NCBI GenBank assembly: GCA_963930655.1
Contig: OZ005612.1
Span: forward strand, 12,343,001 to 12,407,000
DNA: 64,000 nucleotides
Reading direction: 5' to 3'
DNA from: Myrica gale
Taxonomy: Eukaryota > Streptophyta > Magnoliopsida > Fagales > Myricaceae
Under the pieces are notes generated by a model that did not search any database, had not been told where the DNA came from, and saw only the letters and a list, made by a program, of their open reading frames with translations. A program made the position numbers and the translations under genes. The number at the start of each line of letters is the position of its first letter. The first letter of the stretch is position 1. Of this stretch, positions 20,943 to 32,743 are shown piece after piece.

Positions 20943-21700
20943 TCATCAGTCCATAAGAAAGTAGTATCATTTTGCAATAAAGTACACAATGGTTTAGAAA
21001 TACTACTAAATCCTTGAATGAAATGCCTATAAAAGCCAGCATGGCCAAGAAAAGACCTGATATCCCTCACTGTCCTAGGGACAGGTAACTGAGAAATCAG
21101 CTCTATCTTGGCTCTGTCAACCTCTATACCACGCTCAGAAACTAGATGACCAAGTACCATGCCACTACTCACCATAAACTGACATTTCTCCCAATTCAAT
21201 AGCAAATTCTTCTCTTCACATCTTTTCAAGACAGCAGTTCAATTTTTCAAACAATCATCAAAAGATTTACCAAACACAGAAAAATCATCTATGAAAACTT
21301 CACACATATCATCTAGCAGGTCAGAAAAGATGCTCATCATACAACGCCGAAAAGTAGCAGGTGCATTACATAAACCAAATGGCATTCTACGAAAAGCATA
21401 AGTAACAAATGGACAAGTGAAGGTGGTCTTCTCTTAATCCTCTGGTGCTATGGCAATTTGATAGTATCCAGAAAATCCATCAAGAAAATAATAAAAAGTA
21501 TTACCAGCTACTTTTTCGAGTGTCTGATCCAGGAAAGGTAATGGGAAATGATCTTTTCGACTAACCGAATCCAACTTACGGTAGTCGATACATATTCTCC
21601 AACCCGTTACCTTCCTAGACAGGTCTCGCATCTCCCTCCAGAAAAATGTTATGTGTACAAATTGAAGGGTCAATTCCTTTGATGTCTGCAATGGTCCATC
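20920..21700 (-). pseudogene. pol: Athila reverse transcriptase, broken
   Basis: RT of the Athila element in several frames. 21434-21691 holds WRICIDYRKLDSVSRKDHFPLPF and LDGFSGYYQIAIAPED. A stop at 21433 precedes the FVTYAFRRMPFGLCNAPATF segment. The catalytic FIDD box lies near 21270-21290, and 20950-21229 carries the thumb (FLGHAGFYRHFIQGF). A stop at about 21240 splits fingers/palm from thumb. The N-terminal RT start overlaps the end of the protease frame by a frameshift near 21650. Confidence 0.92.
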
Positions 21701-22955
21701 CTATCGCTCCGCGATGTCGTCTTAACACTGCTAATAAATCGGCTTCTTGCTTCACAGTAAGTTGAGAAGAAATGACCACCGAAAATGTGTACTCAGCTGG
21801 ACCTAGAAAAACGTACTTCAAGTCCTCAGGTAGTGGCTTCAACTCCAATGTAGGAACTTCTTCTGATGATGACTTCATGACTTCTGGTAAGCCAAGGGCT
21901 TCAAAGACTAGCCTACGCCAACTGCCTGTGTAGCTCACATCTGATAACTGAGAGGGGTTGTGCGTCTCTATTAACTGTCCCTCTACTTCCATCAATTCTA
22001 CTGATGGAGGAACTGTCTCAATAAGAGTTTCAGGCTGCTCTGGAAAGTCATCCTCAAATGCACTATCAAAATCAAGTACTGATAACAGCTCTGAAATATC
22101 AAAGTCGTCTATCAAATCAACAGCATGTACCTCTGAGTCGTAACATCCACTCGACATCTTGCAGGCATTGAACACGTTCATCTCCAATGTCATATTCCCG
22201 AATGCGAGCTTCAGTACTCCACTTCGACAATTAATCAATGCAATGGAGGTAGCAAGGAATGGACGTCCAAGAATGACAGGCGCCTGGTAGATAGTGGAAG
22301 CTTTCTGCTGCATATCCAAAACTACAAAATCCACTTGATAGTAAAATTTGTCTACCTGAACCAAAACATCTTCAATTATACCCCGTGGCACCTTGACTAA
22401 TCTATCAGCCAACTGTAGCATGATAGAAGTCTTTTTCAGCTCACCCAATCCCAACTGCTAATAAATCTAGAATGGTAGTAAGTTCACACTGCTACCCAAA
22501 TCAAGTAAAGCTCGCCCAATGCGTGATTCACAGATCATAATGGAAATAATGGGAGTACCGGGATCTCTAAACTTCTGAGGAGTTTCACTCAATATCAATG
22601 CGCTGACTTGCTCTGTCAAGAAAGTTTTCTTCTTTACATTCAGCTTCCTCTTCACTGTGCACAAGTCCTTCAGAAATTTTGCATATGAAGGAACTTGTTT
22701 TATGGCATCCAAAAGTGGTATATTAATCTTCACTTGCTTGAAGATTTCCTGAATCTCCATATGATATTTGTTCTTTTGGCCAGCTGCCAATCTCTGAGGA
22801 TAGGGAACCACAGGTCGAAACTCCCTACTCGTCTCTGCCTCATCACTTGCAGGTTTCTTTGCTTCAAGCCAGACTTCCTCTGGTTTCAAATTCTTCGCAG
22901 CTTTATCTGCCTCATTCACAATGTCAGGTGTCAGGGGAACTGTCTGTCTATCCAA
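21615..22955 (-). pseudogene. pol: Athila gag end, protease and linker
   Basis: Read from 22955 down. A basic/Pro gag tail (REFRPVVPYPQRLA), the helical FKQVKINIPLLDAIKQVPSY and FLKDLCTVKRKL motif that precedes the aspartic protease in Athila, then the protease active-site box LLDLGSSVNLLPF near 22467-22505. A stop falls right after that box (about 22465). The frame resumes at 22454 (GLGELKKTSIMLQLADR, then a VILGRPFLAT motif) and continues through an acidic linker to the RT. The upstream side is cut at 22959 by solo LTR E4. Confidence 0.92.
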
Positions 22956-22958
22956 AGG

Positions 22959-25900
22959 TGTGAGACCCCGACCTTATTTATGTCGCTTTAAAATGAGAGA
23001 GGGGGATTTATTGCTTATGATTTCCTAAATATGTATTACTCTAACTGTGGAGAGATGTATGTATGATTAAATTAATTTAGAGTGATGTCTAAGTGGAATT
23101 TTCCCCTAGTGTTTTTATGAGTTTTAAGCTAGGATTTAAATGTTATTTTATTTGCAATTGTTACAATTGAGTAAATGTGATTAATTAGCCTAATTATTTA
23201 AATTAGTGGAATATGTCCCTAAGTTACAAGGTATGGAAGAATTTAATTAGGGCTTTAGTGGAAAGGCAAGCTAGAATAGTTGTTGATAGCAGATTTTTAA
23301 GTAGCAGAAAAAAAAGAAAGAAAAGGGAAAGTGGTGGAGTTCACGTGAAAGGGGGGCAGCCTTTCCCCCTCCCCCAAAGACATTTTCACGTTAAACACCA
23401 CACCCCCCCTCCCCTCTTCACGCATTATCCCATTTTCCTTTGCCCAAACCGCACCTCCCTTGCCCTAAGTCACCCAACCGAAGAAGAAGAAGAAGGAAGA
23501 AGAAGGAAGAAGAAGAAGAAAGGAGAAATAAAAAGAAGAAGAAAAGAAGGAGGAAGAGGAGAGAAACAAGGCATTAAATCCGGTCCTTCTAGGTAAAACC
23601 CTTGTTGGCCGAAAATGATACTACCTCCTCTCTCTATTTTCTTCTTGTTTTCTCTTGTTGGTTGGTTGTGGTTTTGATGGTAGCTTGTCTAGGTAGTTTT
23701 TCTCCTTGTGTTCATGGATGTTTAGTGTAGATCTATGCATGTTTAGTGTAGATCTATGCATGCTTAATGTGCATCTATGCATGTTTAGTGTAGATCTTGC
23801 AAGTGCTCAAGTGTAGCATAGATTTTTACATGAAAACATGGGAAAAATGGCTGAATCCGAAATTAGGGTTCATGAGAAATTAAGTGTGGTTATAGGATTT
23901 TTGCTTAATATGAAATGTTTTTGAAAATGTATAACAAAATCTGTTGTTGTGAAATTTACTCCCAATATTAACCTATGAAAGCTGAATATTTCAAAGTAAA
24001 TTTTGTGTAATTTGGAGGCATGGTCTGGAAGTTATGAATTTTTAAGTTGGAGACGCTAGGGCTGCCCGCTTAGAAATTTTCAGTGGCTTGTATTTTTGGG
24101 TAAAGGTTTTGGGTGGCTAGCGAGCTCCAAATTACTTAGAATTTTGATATGATATGAAAAATTAGTGTGAGGGTCAATTAGAATTGGAGATGTGTAGCAT
24201 AAGTTGTGTTTTGAAAAGTTATTGTCGCCCGAGGTTCGGTCGGCAAGCGCTCGAGCTAAATTCGAGGATTTTTATACAGAGAGCTTTCACCCGACCAGTG
24301 CTTGAGTTCCGCTCGAGCGGGTTTTCCCCTGGATTTTAAGAAAATTTTCCTAAGATTCTAAGTTTCCCATTGACCTATCGGGAGACCCCACTAGAGTTTT
24401 TATTTAAGGAAATACTTAACATTTTACGATGACCAACTAGAGGTCAAGAAGACGGACGATTTGTATGATGATGTGTGAGTAATTTATTGATTACTCTATA
24501 CGTTTTGTAAACCTATGAATAATAATAGTATGATTCATTGTAGGTAACGAGACGTCCGATACTCAAGCAAGCAAAGGTAAGAGGAGCTTACGTTTGTAAG
24601 TAGCAATCGTAAGTAGAAACTTACGCTTTTCAAAAACTGGAATGATACATAGCATGAAAAGTGTTTATGAATAAGCATGATATATCAAGCATGACATTAT
24701 CAAGCATGACATGAATACATCATGATCATTTGCATTCATTTTTCTCATGAGAAAGAAGGAGAAATTTTATGCAAATGAAAGTACCATTTTTATGCTACTT
24801 TATGACAAGTTTTATGACAAGTTAAGTTAATGAACCCAAGTCGGTCAGTACCGTACCAATAAGATAGGACATCCACTCCGAAGGACGAATGAGAGAAGGA
24901 TGGATGATTCCTAAGGGGCACCATTCCGAAGGACGAATGAGAGAATGATGGGTAGTTCCCGAGGTATGTGTAATGTGAGACCCCGAACTTTGCTTTCGCT
25001 ATTTTCCTATGTATTTGTTTTGATTTAACCTATGGGGCCATATTTTTGGCCAATATATGGCCTAAGTTTAATGTTTAGTGTACATTCACTTATTATGAAA
25101 TTTTATTCAAGAATTTTGTTTAAATAATTTCTTTTTCATTGTAGAAGTTTTTAGGACAAGTTAAATTCTATTTTTCCTAAGAGCCGAACATGCTAGGTAA
25201 ATTTCTTTTATAGACTTATATTTTTCCGTTGCTTATTATATTCCATAGTCCATAAAATTAAATTATGAAGAGGAATTTATATATTATGGCCAAAAATAAC
25301 TAAGTGAAAAATCATGAAATTCATGTAAGCATGTAAATATTCTTGTGTCTTTTAATAGGTAGTATTGATCATCATGAGATCCGAACTTGAATATTAGGGA
25401 AATGTAAAAGAATGAACAATACATGCTAGGAAAGTTTAGATCTTAACTCACACTACAGTTGGCCGGATGTAAGTTGGATTTTTCTTTAGATCTCTTTCTG
25501 TTGAAGCTTCTAAATGCTAGATCTGGACATGGTGGTTATATATGATGAAGAGATGAGGTTGTAAGGCTCAATGCATGCTGTTTGGTCTTAAAATACAAAA
25601 GGAATGCATGTTGCAAGTTTTGGCATGAAAGGTTGTGTTGGTTGGTGTTGGCCGAACCTTGTATGCCTTTGATCTTCAAGTAGAACTTTGTTTAAGTATA
25701 GATTTGATGAATGACCATGATATATGTAAGTTTAGTAAACATATGCATATAAGCTAGTCTTGAAATGTAGAAGTTTGCATGCAAATCAAAAGAACCAAGG
25801 AAAACCTAATTATTCTTTGAATATGGGTGTTGCCCGAATGTGATGTCTTGCTTGATCTTGAAGTTGTTTTGTGATTTGTAGATCCTAGGTTGTGAATCTT

Positions 25901-28900
25901 GAAGTTGTTTTGTGATTTTTAGATCCTAGGTTGTGAATCTGAAAATGGAGGATGGGATCACCATTGGAGAAGAAATTGTAGACGAGGAACACTTGAAATG
26001 GAGCATGGCCGAACGACCTCGTAAAGAAAAACCCTAATGGCAAGCTTATAACAATGAAATTATATTTGCTTGTGATGGATAAATGAAATTAGGGTTATGG
26101 CCAAATGGATTAGAGGATTAAAGCTTAAGTTCAATGATAAAACACACCATACATGTAGGAGAAAAACAAGGATAATAAGGCTTAAAGGTTCGGGTTAAAA
26201 GGATTAGCAAGACCTTGTGATGTTAAGAATGGATTAAGGATTTAATTAGGTTGGTTAAGGGTTGGCCGAAACCTATGATGAGCAAAATAAAGCTAAATTG
26301 TAATGGTATGAATATTCAATATAAAACCCTAATCAAGGTTAATATTTCGGGTTGCATAGAGATCTAATGTCTAAGCCAAGGGTTAATTATGACTCAGGTT
26401 GATAGTGAATCACCGTAAAGATTTAATTGAATACATGAAATAAAAGGAAGACTAAAATTAATCCTAGAGCAATTAGTTGCTGATTAAGAGTCCTAAACAA
26501 GAATAGAGATATATTGCAATAGAATTTAGTAATTAAATAACCTGAGCTTAATTAGTAACTGAAAATAAAAGATTAAATAAGATATTAAGTAATTAAAAAG
26601 GACTAAGGCATTGTATGATCTATGATATCGAAATATATATATATAGTTATTGTTCGGAAACATTTCAATGGACGGAAGTACGAGGCTAAGAGAAATCTTG
26701 CAAGTTAGTTAAGCATAAATAATGAAGCTTAAAGGCCACATGTTGGTATTAGTTAGGGTGATTAACAAAGCTTGGGATATCAAGAATGAATTGAGGGTGC
26801 AATTAGGGTAATCATGTGTTGGCCGAAATATATTGGGTGCAAAATGAGGTTAAGTTGTAATGGTGATGAAATTTACCGGTGGTTAAGGTATATTGAGGGC
26901 CACGATTTTATTTCATAAGGTTAGAAAATATGTCAGCATGTGAGTTGTGATAAGAGAAGAAAAATGATTATGAGAGCCGAATGGTTGCTGCCCTAGGTCG
27001 TGGAAAGTGTCATATGTGATTCCTTAGGGTGTTTGCTGTTAAGAAGGTATATTGATGGCATTGAATTAAACAGCAAGCTAATCATTTAGTAGCTTGATTT
27101 CATTTGGTAAATAAGGAGGTAAATACACTCGGGTTAAGTGGGAATTGATTTCATGTTGTTGTCTCTAAGTGACTTGTATGAATCCTTGCATGAAACTTGA
27201 GGATTTTGAATCTGTGATATCTTTTGGTTTAGGTCAGTAAGCTTCAGAGCGAAAGTAAGGGCAAGAAGGCTAGGGGTTGGCCATAAGAAAATAAGGAATC
27301 AAAGCAAGTAAGTAGTTGGTACATTGGTGCTTATGTGAACTCAAGGAGCATGAACTTAGGTTAAATCATATAGATCTCGGCAGTGTCCATATAACACATC
27401 TATTGAGGTTAATTTGGTGGAGGATGATAGCTATTGGTCCATGTATAATACGATGAAAAGTGTGGGACCAAGGAATAGAAGCTAGATGAAGATAAGTTGC
27501 TGTTTTGACTTGGAATTTTTAAGACGAAATGTTGTTGCTGATTTCATGGATAGGCTTTGGAATCAATGTTAGAGACATGAAGAATTAATTGAACAAGTTG
27601 GATACGAGTTGGCCACGAAGTAGGTGAAAACAACAATCTAGTTGAAGTTGTTTGATGTACTTGTTTAATTATTGTTTTATTCAAGCCAAAGTTTAAAGAA
27701 ATCTTTTGCAAGAGAAATCATATTTTCTAGATATGTATTTTTGGAAACCGGAAACGGTTACGGGTACTTTTGTATGTCGAATTGTAGTTATTATCCAAGC
27801 AATTATGTAACGAATGTGATTCGCTTGTAGGCGAAGACCCACCGAGTATCGGGAGAAGCAATGTAAGTGGATTGTAAGTTAATCTTACACTTTTATGAAA
27901 AATGGAATGACACACTGCATGGATTCATGAACAAGCATGATATTTCAAGCATGGCATGGCATGGCATGAGCATTGCATGATTTTTCTAAAGAGAATTTTT
28001 ATGCAATGTCGTATGGAAAGTTTATGGAAAGATAAGTTAAGTCAAGGGCCTCTGGTCGGTACCGTACCATCATGATGGACACCCATACCGAAGGACGAAT
28101 GCGAGAAGGATTGGTGAATCCTAAGAGGCTGTGCAAACCACACTGAAGGACAAGGAGAAGGCGCGGGCCTCCAAGGGTCGTGTCTAGCCATCAGGCCTGG
28201 GGCAACTACGGGCTAGCTCGACCAAATGAAAAGTCCCCAAGGGTAAGGGAGACGGTTCCGATGGGAACGCACAACCCTGACTTCAGGGGTTACATGGAGT
28301 GTAAGTAGCCCAAAAGTTATGAATGAAATATTTTCAAGGGCCATGAGCCAAATTCAAGTGCATGAGCAAGTTTTACGATCAAGGGCCAGGGGCCAATTTC
28401 AAGAACAAGTTTATGTCTCTACAAGCAAGAGCATATGCATACCCATGACATGCATGTGCATCATGAATTATGTTTTCCCATGTTAAGCAAGTACAAGTCA
28501 AGAGCATGTTTTAAAGTTATGTTTTTCCCTTACTGTGTCTTTTTGACTCACGTTTTTAAAATTGTGTCATTCCATATGCCTCAGGTGAAGGAAGTCAGGA
28601 GGACTACCTGACTTAGAAGGAAAATCATTTCTATGTTTTGTTATTGTGACCTGATCGATGAGATCCGTCACTTGTTAAGTATTAAACATGTTATGTATAT
28701 ATTAAGGTGCAAGGTTATTGAGAACCTTAATTATGTTGTGAGTTGGCTCGTTTCTCCCGTGATTCTGCATTATTTCCGCTGTAAGAATGTATGTAAGAGC
28801 GCTGGAGCTATCCTGTGGATTGCTCGAGCTGTCACGGTCCCTGCGGGATGCCGTTTGGGGCGTGACATGCAATCACACCGAAGGATGCTTGCAAGAAGGT

Positions 28901-29577
28901 GTGAACCTCCAAGGGATGAGTCTAGCCATCAGGCCTGGGGCCACAACAAGGGCTAGCTCAACCAAATGATGTGTTCCCAAGGGAAAGAGGGAACGGTTCC
29001 AAAAGGAACGCACAACCCTGACTTCAGGGGTAAATGGAGCGTGACAAGTTTAAGAAAGAGATATTTTCAAGAAAGAACGTTTCTAAGTACATTGTCTCAT
29101 TCATATGCAAGCATCAATGTACATTCATGTTTATGCACGGCATGCATTATTTATTGCATGTAAACCCATACTGAGTCTTTCGACTCATAGTTTTAAATTG
29201 TATCATTCCAGATAGCATTGCAGGTGGGGAAATCTAGAAGAGGGATCGACGGGAATGTCCTCTTCTCTTTTGTTGTTTCATTGTAAATTTTTGGAAAAGC
29301 CGACATGAACCTCCGATGTGTGGTGGTCATGGATTATTCGTCCCAGTGAGGTTTAAGGTTTTACCCGATTGGCATTTTGAGACCATGGTGTAACTAATTC
29401 AAGTCATCGGTTGAATATTACGTTCTAATGTTCGTATGTACATTAGACGCTAGCGATATAAGTTAAAAAAAATTTATGTTTTCCGCTGCAAGAAATTAGT
29501 AAGTACGCTGGAGTGTTATCGTTAGGAATGCTCGCGGCTGTCATTAGCCTCGTTTAGCTAGCGTTCGGGGCGTGACA
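22959..29577 (+). mobile_element. E4: family B solo LTR, split by E5
   Basis: Starts TGTGAGACCCCGACC at 22959 and ends GCGTTCGGGGCGTGACA at 29577. Identical 5-bp TSD AAAGG at 22954-22958 and 29578-29582, and Athila sequence continues on both sides. Without E5 it is about 2.72 kb, matching the complete family B LTR at 10012-12763, and there is no internal domain. Arms of the 13-bp inverted repeat are at 24637-24649 and 29199-29211, hairpins at 28996-29009 and 29173-29186. It lacks a TGTCGACA array; a weak GCTCGAGC region lies at 24225-24330. Confidence 0.92.
24974..28867 (+). mobile_element. E5: family A solo LTR (3,894 bp)
   Basis: Starts TGTGAGACCCCGAACTTTGC and ends TTTGGGGCGTGACA, flanked by TSD TGTAA (24969-24973) and TGCAA (28868-28872), which differ by one C/T change. 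The family B host LTR is continuous across it. No internal domain and no long ORF. Landmarks: GGCCGAA-rich region (25450-26850), inverted-repeat arms ATGGAATGACACA (27902-27914) and TGTGTCATTCCAT (28563-28575), GGTACCGTACC (28054-28068), hairpins (28255-28288), GAAGGAY units (28080-28170). Confidence 0.92.
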
Positions 29578-29845
29578 AAAGGCATCTCCGGTAGGGGAAC
29601 TTCTTTCCGCTTCTTAGAGAAATAATAGCCTTTGCCGTTTCAATGGATTCCTCTTAGACATTATGCACTTATTGCTGCCGATATACTTGAGGATTAGGCT
29701 GGGGTTGTGCGGGGAATTTTCCTCTATCAAGAGTGCTCAATGTTGTACTCATCTTATTAATGGTGCCCCGTAATTCATTTATGGCCTGAGTGTTCTGACT
29801 GTTAGTGGTGGCCTGAATCTGCATGAACTGCTGAAGTGTGTTGGC
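29578..29845 (-). pseudogene. gag: Athila gag C-terminal fragment between two insertions
   Basis: Short gag remnant. MQIQATTNSQNTQAINELRG, then a KMSTTLSTLDRGKFP helix and a Pro/Gln-rich tail, then a stop near 29667 followed by AKAIISLRSGK. This is the conserved end of Athila gag. On its right it connects to the gag segment at 36845 across E3, and on its left to 22955 across E4, so three pieces once formed one reading region. Confidence 0.9.
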
Positions 29846-30139
29846 TGTCACGCCCCGAACGGCATCCCGCAGGGACCGTGACAGCCGCGAGCTATCCCCC
29901 GGATGGCTCCAGCGTTCTTACTTATATTCTTACTTGATTACGGCGGAAACGTATAAGATCGCGAGGGGTTCGAACAAATTCTTACATAAACAGGGTTCTC
30001 ATTAAGTTCATACAAAACATATAATTAACATATTAGAACCCAATTAGTGACGCTCGTGTCACTATCAACAAAATGCGAAACATAATATCTTGGGCATCTA
30101 GGTCAGGTAGTCCTCCTGACTCTCTTCACCTGATACATC

Positions 30140-31501
30140 GGCATAGCTATCTTTGAGAATCCCTTAATAAACCTCCGGTAATATCCTGCCAATCCCAGGA
30201 AACTCCTTATCTCCTTAACATTTGTTGGTCTAGGCCATTTGAAAACCGCATCAACCTTTCCGGGATCTACAGCAATTCCTTCTCCCGACACTACATGCCT
30301 TAAAAATCGGACTTGCTGCAACCAAAACTCGCACTTGGAGAATTTAGCATACAGCTTCTTCTCCCTTAGGATCTGCAAAAAAAATCCTGAGATGCTCTTC
30401 ATGCTCCTCCTGGTTCCGAGAATAAATCAGAATATCGTCTATGAACACCACCACAAATTTATCCAGGAACTCCCTGAACACTCGATTCATCAAGTCCATA
30501 AATGCGGTCGGGGCATTAGTTAACCCAAATGGCATCACCAAAAATTCATAATGACCATATCGGGTTCGAAAGGCCGTCTTAGATATATCTCCCTCCTTAA
30601 CCTTCAACTGGTGGTAACCCGACCTCAAATCAATTCTCGAAAATATTTGTGCCCCCTGTAATTGATCGAACAAATCGTCAATGCGAGGTAGCGGGTACCT
30701 ATTCTTCACGGTCACCTTATTCAACTCCCTATAATCAATACACATCCAGAGACTTCCGTCCTTCTTTTTCACAAACAGGATCGGTGCTCCCCAAGGCGAC
30801 ACACTCGGCCTTATAAATCCCTTCTCCAAGAGATCTTCCAATTGGACCTTTAGCTCCTTTAGCTCTGCCGGAGCCATTCGATACGGCACCTTGGAAATTG
30901 GGACTGTCCCAGCTTCCAATTCAATTCCGAACTCCACCTCCCTATCCGGCGGTAACCCCGGTAAGTCTTCCGGGAATACATCCGGAAACTCAGTTACTAT
31001 TGGGGTTTGATCAAACGCAGGGACCTCGTTCTGCGTATCACTTGCCCATACTAGAATTCCCTCGTGTCCACCTTGCAACAATCTCTTAGCTTGCAGGGCC
31101 GAGACAATTGCTGGCATTCGCTCCATTTTCCTCATACCCGTGAAACAAAAATCTGATCTCCCCTCCTTTCGGAACAAGACCTTCTTCTCATAGCACCGGA
31201 TATTGGCACCATGCTTCGACAACCAATCCATACCTAGGATGACATTAAATCCTCTCATCTCCATAACTATCAAATCAGCCAACATGACTTGCCCTTCTAC
31301 TATTATCGGATAGTCCTTCAACATCCGGCTACATTCGACTCTTCCCCCAGCGGGCGTTGACACAAGGACATTACTATCCAACAATTCACTATTTAAGGCA
31401 TGTGTCTTCCAATATGCTGATACAATGAATGAATGCGTGGCCCCTGAATCAAACAGAACTAGGGCTTCCCCCTGGGGCAAAGGCAACTTACCTGCCACCA
31501 C
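30140..31501 (-). pseudogene. pol: E3 protease and reverse transcriptase
   Basis: Read from 31501 down. The aspartic protease has the active site [13 protein letters not shown] and the flap/core [17 protein letters not shown] linker ([20 protein letters not shown]) leads to the [14 protein letters not shown] type entry, [20 protein letters not shown], then [48 protein letters not shown] and the catalytic [10 protein letters not shown] frameshift in an A8 run near 30375 splits the thumb ([15 protein letters not shown], 30150-30340), and the frame is then lost at the LTR join. Typical Tekay/Del chromovirus. The catalytic residues of protease and palm are intact. Confidence 0.95.
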
Positions 31502-32581
31502 CCGGTTCTGGTTCTCCGCGTCCTCCGGAGTGATTGCATATAACCTCGCCTGTGTTGGGCCTCCCTGCCTTCTTGCATTGTTCTGCTGCGGGGGTCGGGG
31601 TGCTTGGTTTGAGCTGCCTGCACTCCTACAGTCTCTGGCGAAGTGACCAGGCTTCCCGCACTTAAAACATAAGCCCTGCCTGCACTCCCCTGGGTGTCTC
31701 TTGTTGCACTTGTTGCACAGAGGAAATTGATTTCCTCCGGCATTCTGAGCTCCACCAGGCCTCTAGTTTGGCCTCGGGTTCGGCCTCTGGTTTGGCCTCT
31801 GAGGCTGCCTCTGTGATGGCTCTGGCCTACTTTTCTTCCAAGGCATATGCGGAATGGCTGGGTTGGAAGGAGCCTTCCTCTTTTGCAGGTCATGATAGAC
31901 TGCTATCCTCTGCAGTCCTCTCTCCACTATCACTACCTGTTCAATCACTTCTGCCAGGGTTTTAAGATTATGACTATACACCCTGTCATAGACCCGTGGG
32001 TGTAGCCCTTCTTCAAACTTTCGGGCCTTCCTTTCCTCATCTGGCACCAAGTACGGGGCAAAACTCACCAGCTCCATGAACCGGCTTGCGTACTGTTCCA
32101 CCGTCATGGCTCCTTGGGTTAGGGTAGCGAATTCCCTTGCCTTCGCTTCCCGAGTTGTTCGTGGGAAATAACGATCTAGAATTCTTACTGGAACCTCTCC
32201 CAGGTTATGGGCTGCTCTCCCAGCTCCTGACCCAACAACACTTTCTCGGACTGCCACCACCTTTTGGCAACCCCTTGCAGCTTGAAGGTAGCATAGCTTA
32301 ACTTCTGGGCCTCGGTACACCCCAAGACCTCAAGTAGCTCTTTCATCTCCACCAACCAATTTTCTGCTAGTATGGCATCTCCCCTGCCGTTGTACGCTAG
32401 CGGGTGCTGGCGGTTGAACTGATCGAACGTACACCCCCTCAGGGCGTCCTCGGGCCCCTACAGCATGGGCACTCGGCTGCACGTGCTCGGCAACTAGCTG
32501 AGCCATGTGCCTTAACACATCCTCGGTGGTAACTCCGGGAGCCTCGGGCTCTTGACTTCTTGTTGGCCTCCTAGGTGCCAT
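31502..32581 (-). pseudogene. gag: E3 gag with two zinc-knuckle-like motifs
   Basis: ATG at 32581 (MAPRRPTRSQ), about 150 bp after the PBS. The N-terminal part (VTTEDVLRHMAQLVAEHV) is open to about 32330 but shifts frame near 32450. The gag domain continues in other frames: WLVEMKELLEV-like sequence near 32340-32370 and RYFPRTTREAKAREF, then EQYASRFMEL near 32050-32170. A Pro/Arg/Gln-rich stretch ends with a stop at about 31762. Downstream come [12 protein letters not shown] and [14 protein letters not shown] (31628-31715), the nucleocapsid RNA-binding motifs. In the intact family this is continuous with pol. Confidence 0.9.
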
Positions 32582-32724
32582 CCTGCACTTCAAGGTTATC
32601 GTTCAGCTTAGAACAACCTCAACCTCAGAAATTCTCATCGTAACTAACCCTAAACGTGTTATCTCATGCTTTAGGGTTTAGGGTTCTACTTCGTTCCCTA
32701 TGTTTTACGGCTCTACCCTCCGAT

Positions 32725-32736
32725 CCTCTGATACCA
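32725..32736 (-). other. E3 primer-binding site (tRNA-iMet)
   Basis: TGGTATCAGAGG on minus, seven bases beyond the 5' LTR terminus GGGGCGTGACA. Confidence 0.92.
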
Positions 32737-32743
32737 ACTTAAC

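Noticed and set aside
28633..28956. 107-aa plus-strand ORF at the end of E5
   Set aside because: Lies over the conserved LTR terminus and insertion junction; non-coding in the sister LTRs.
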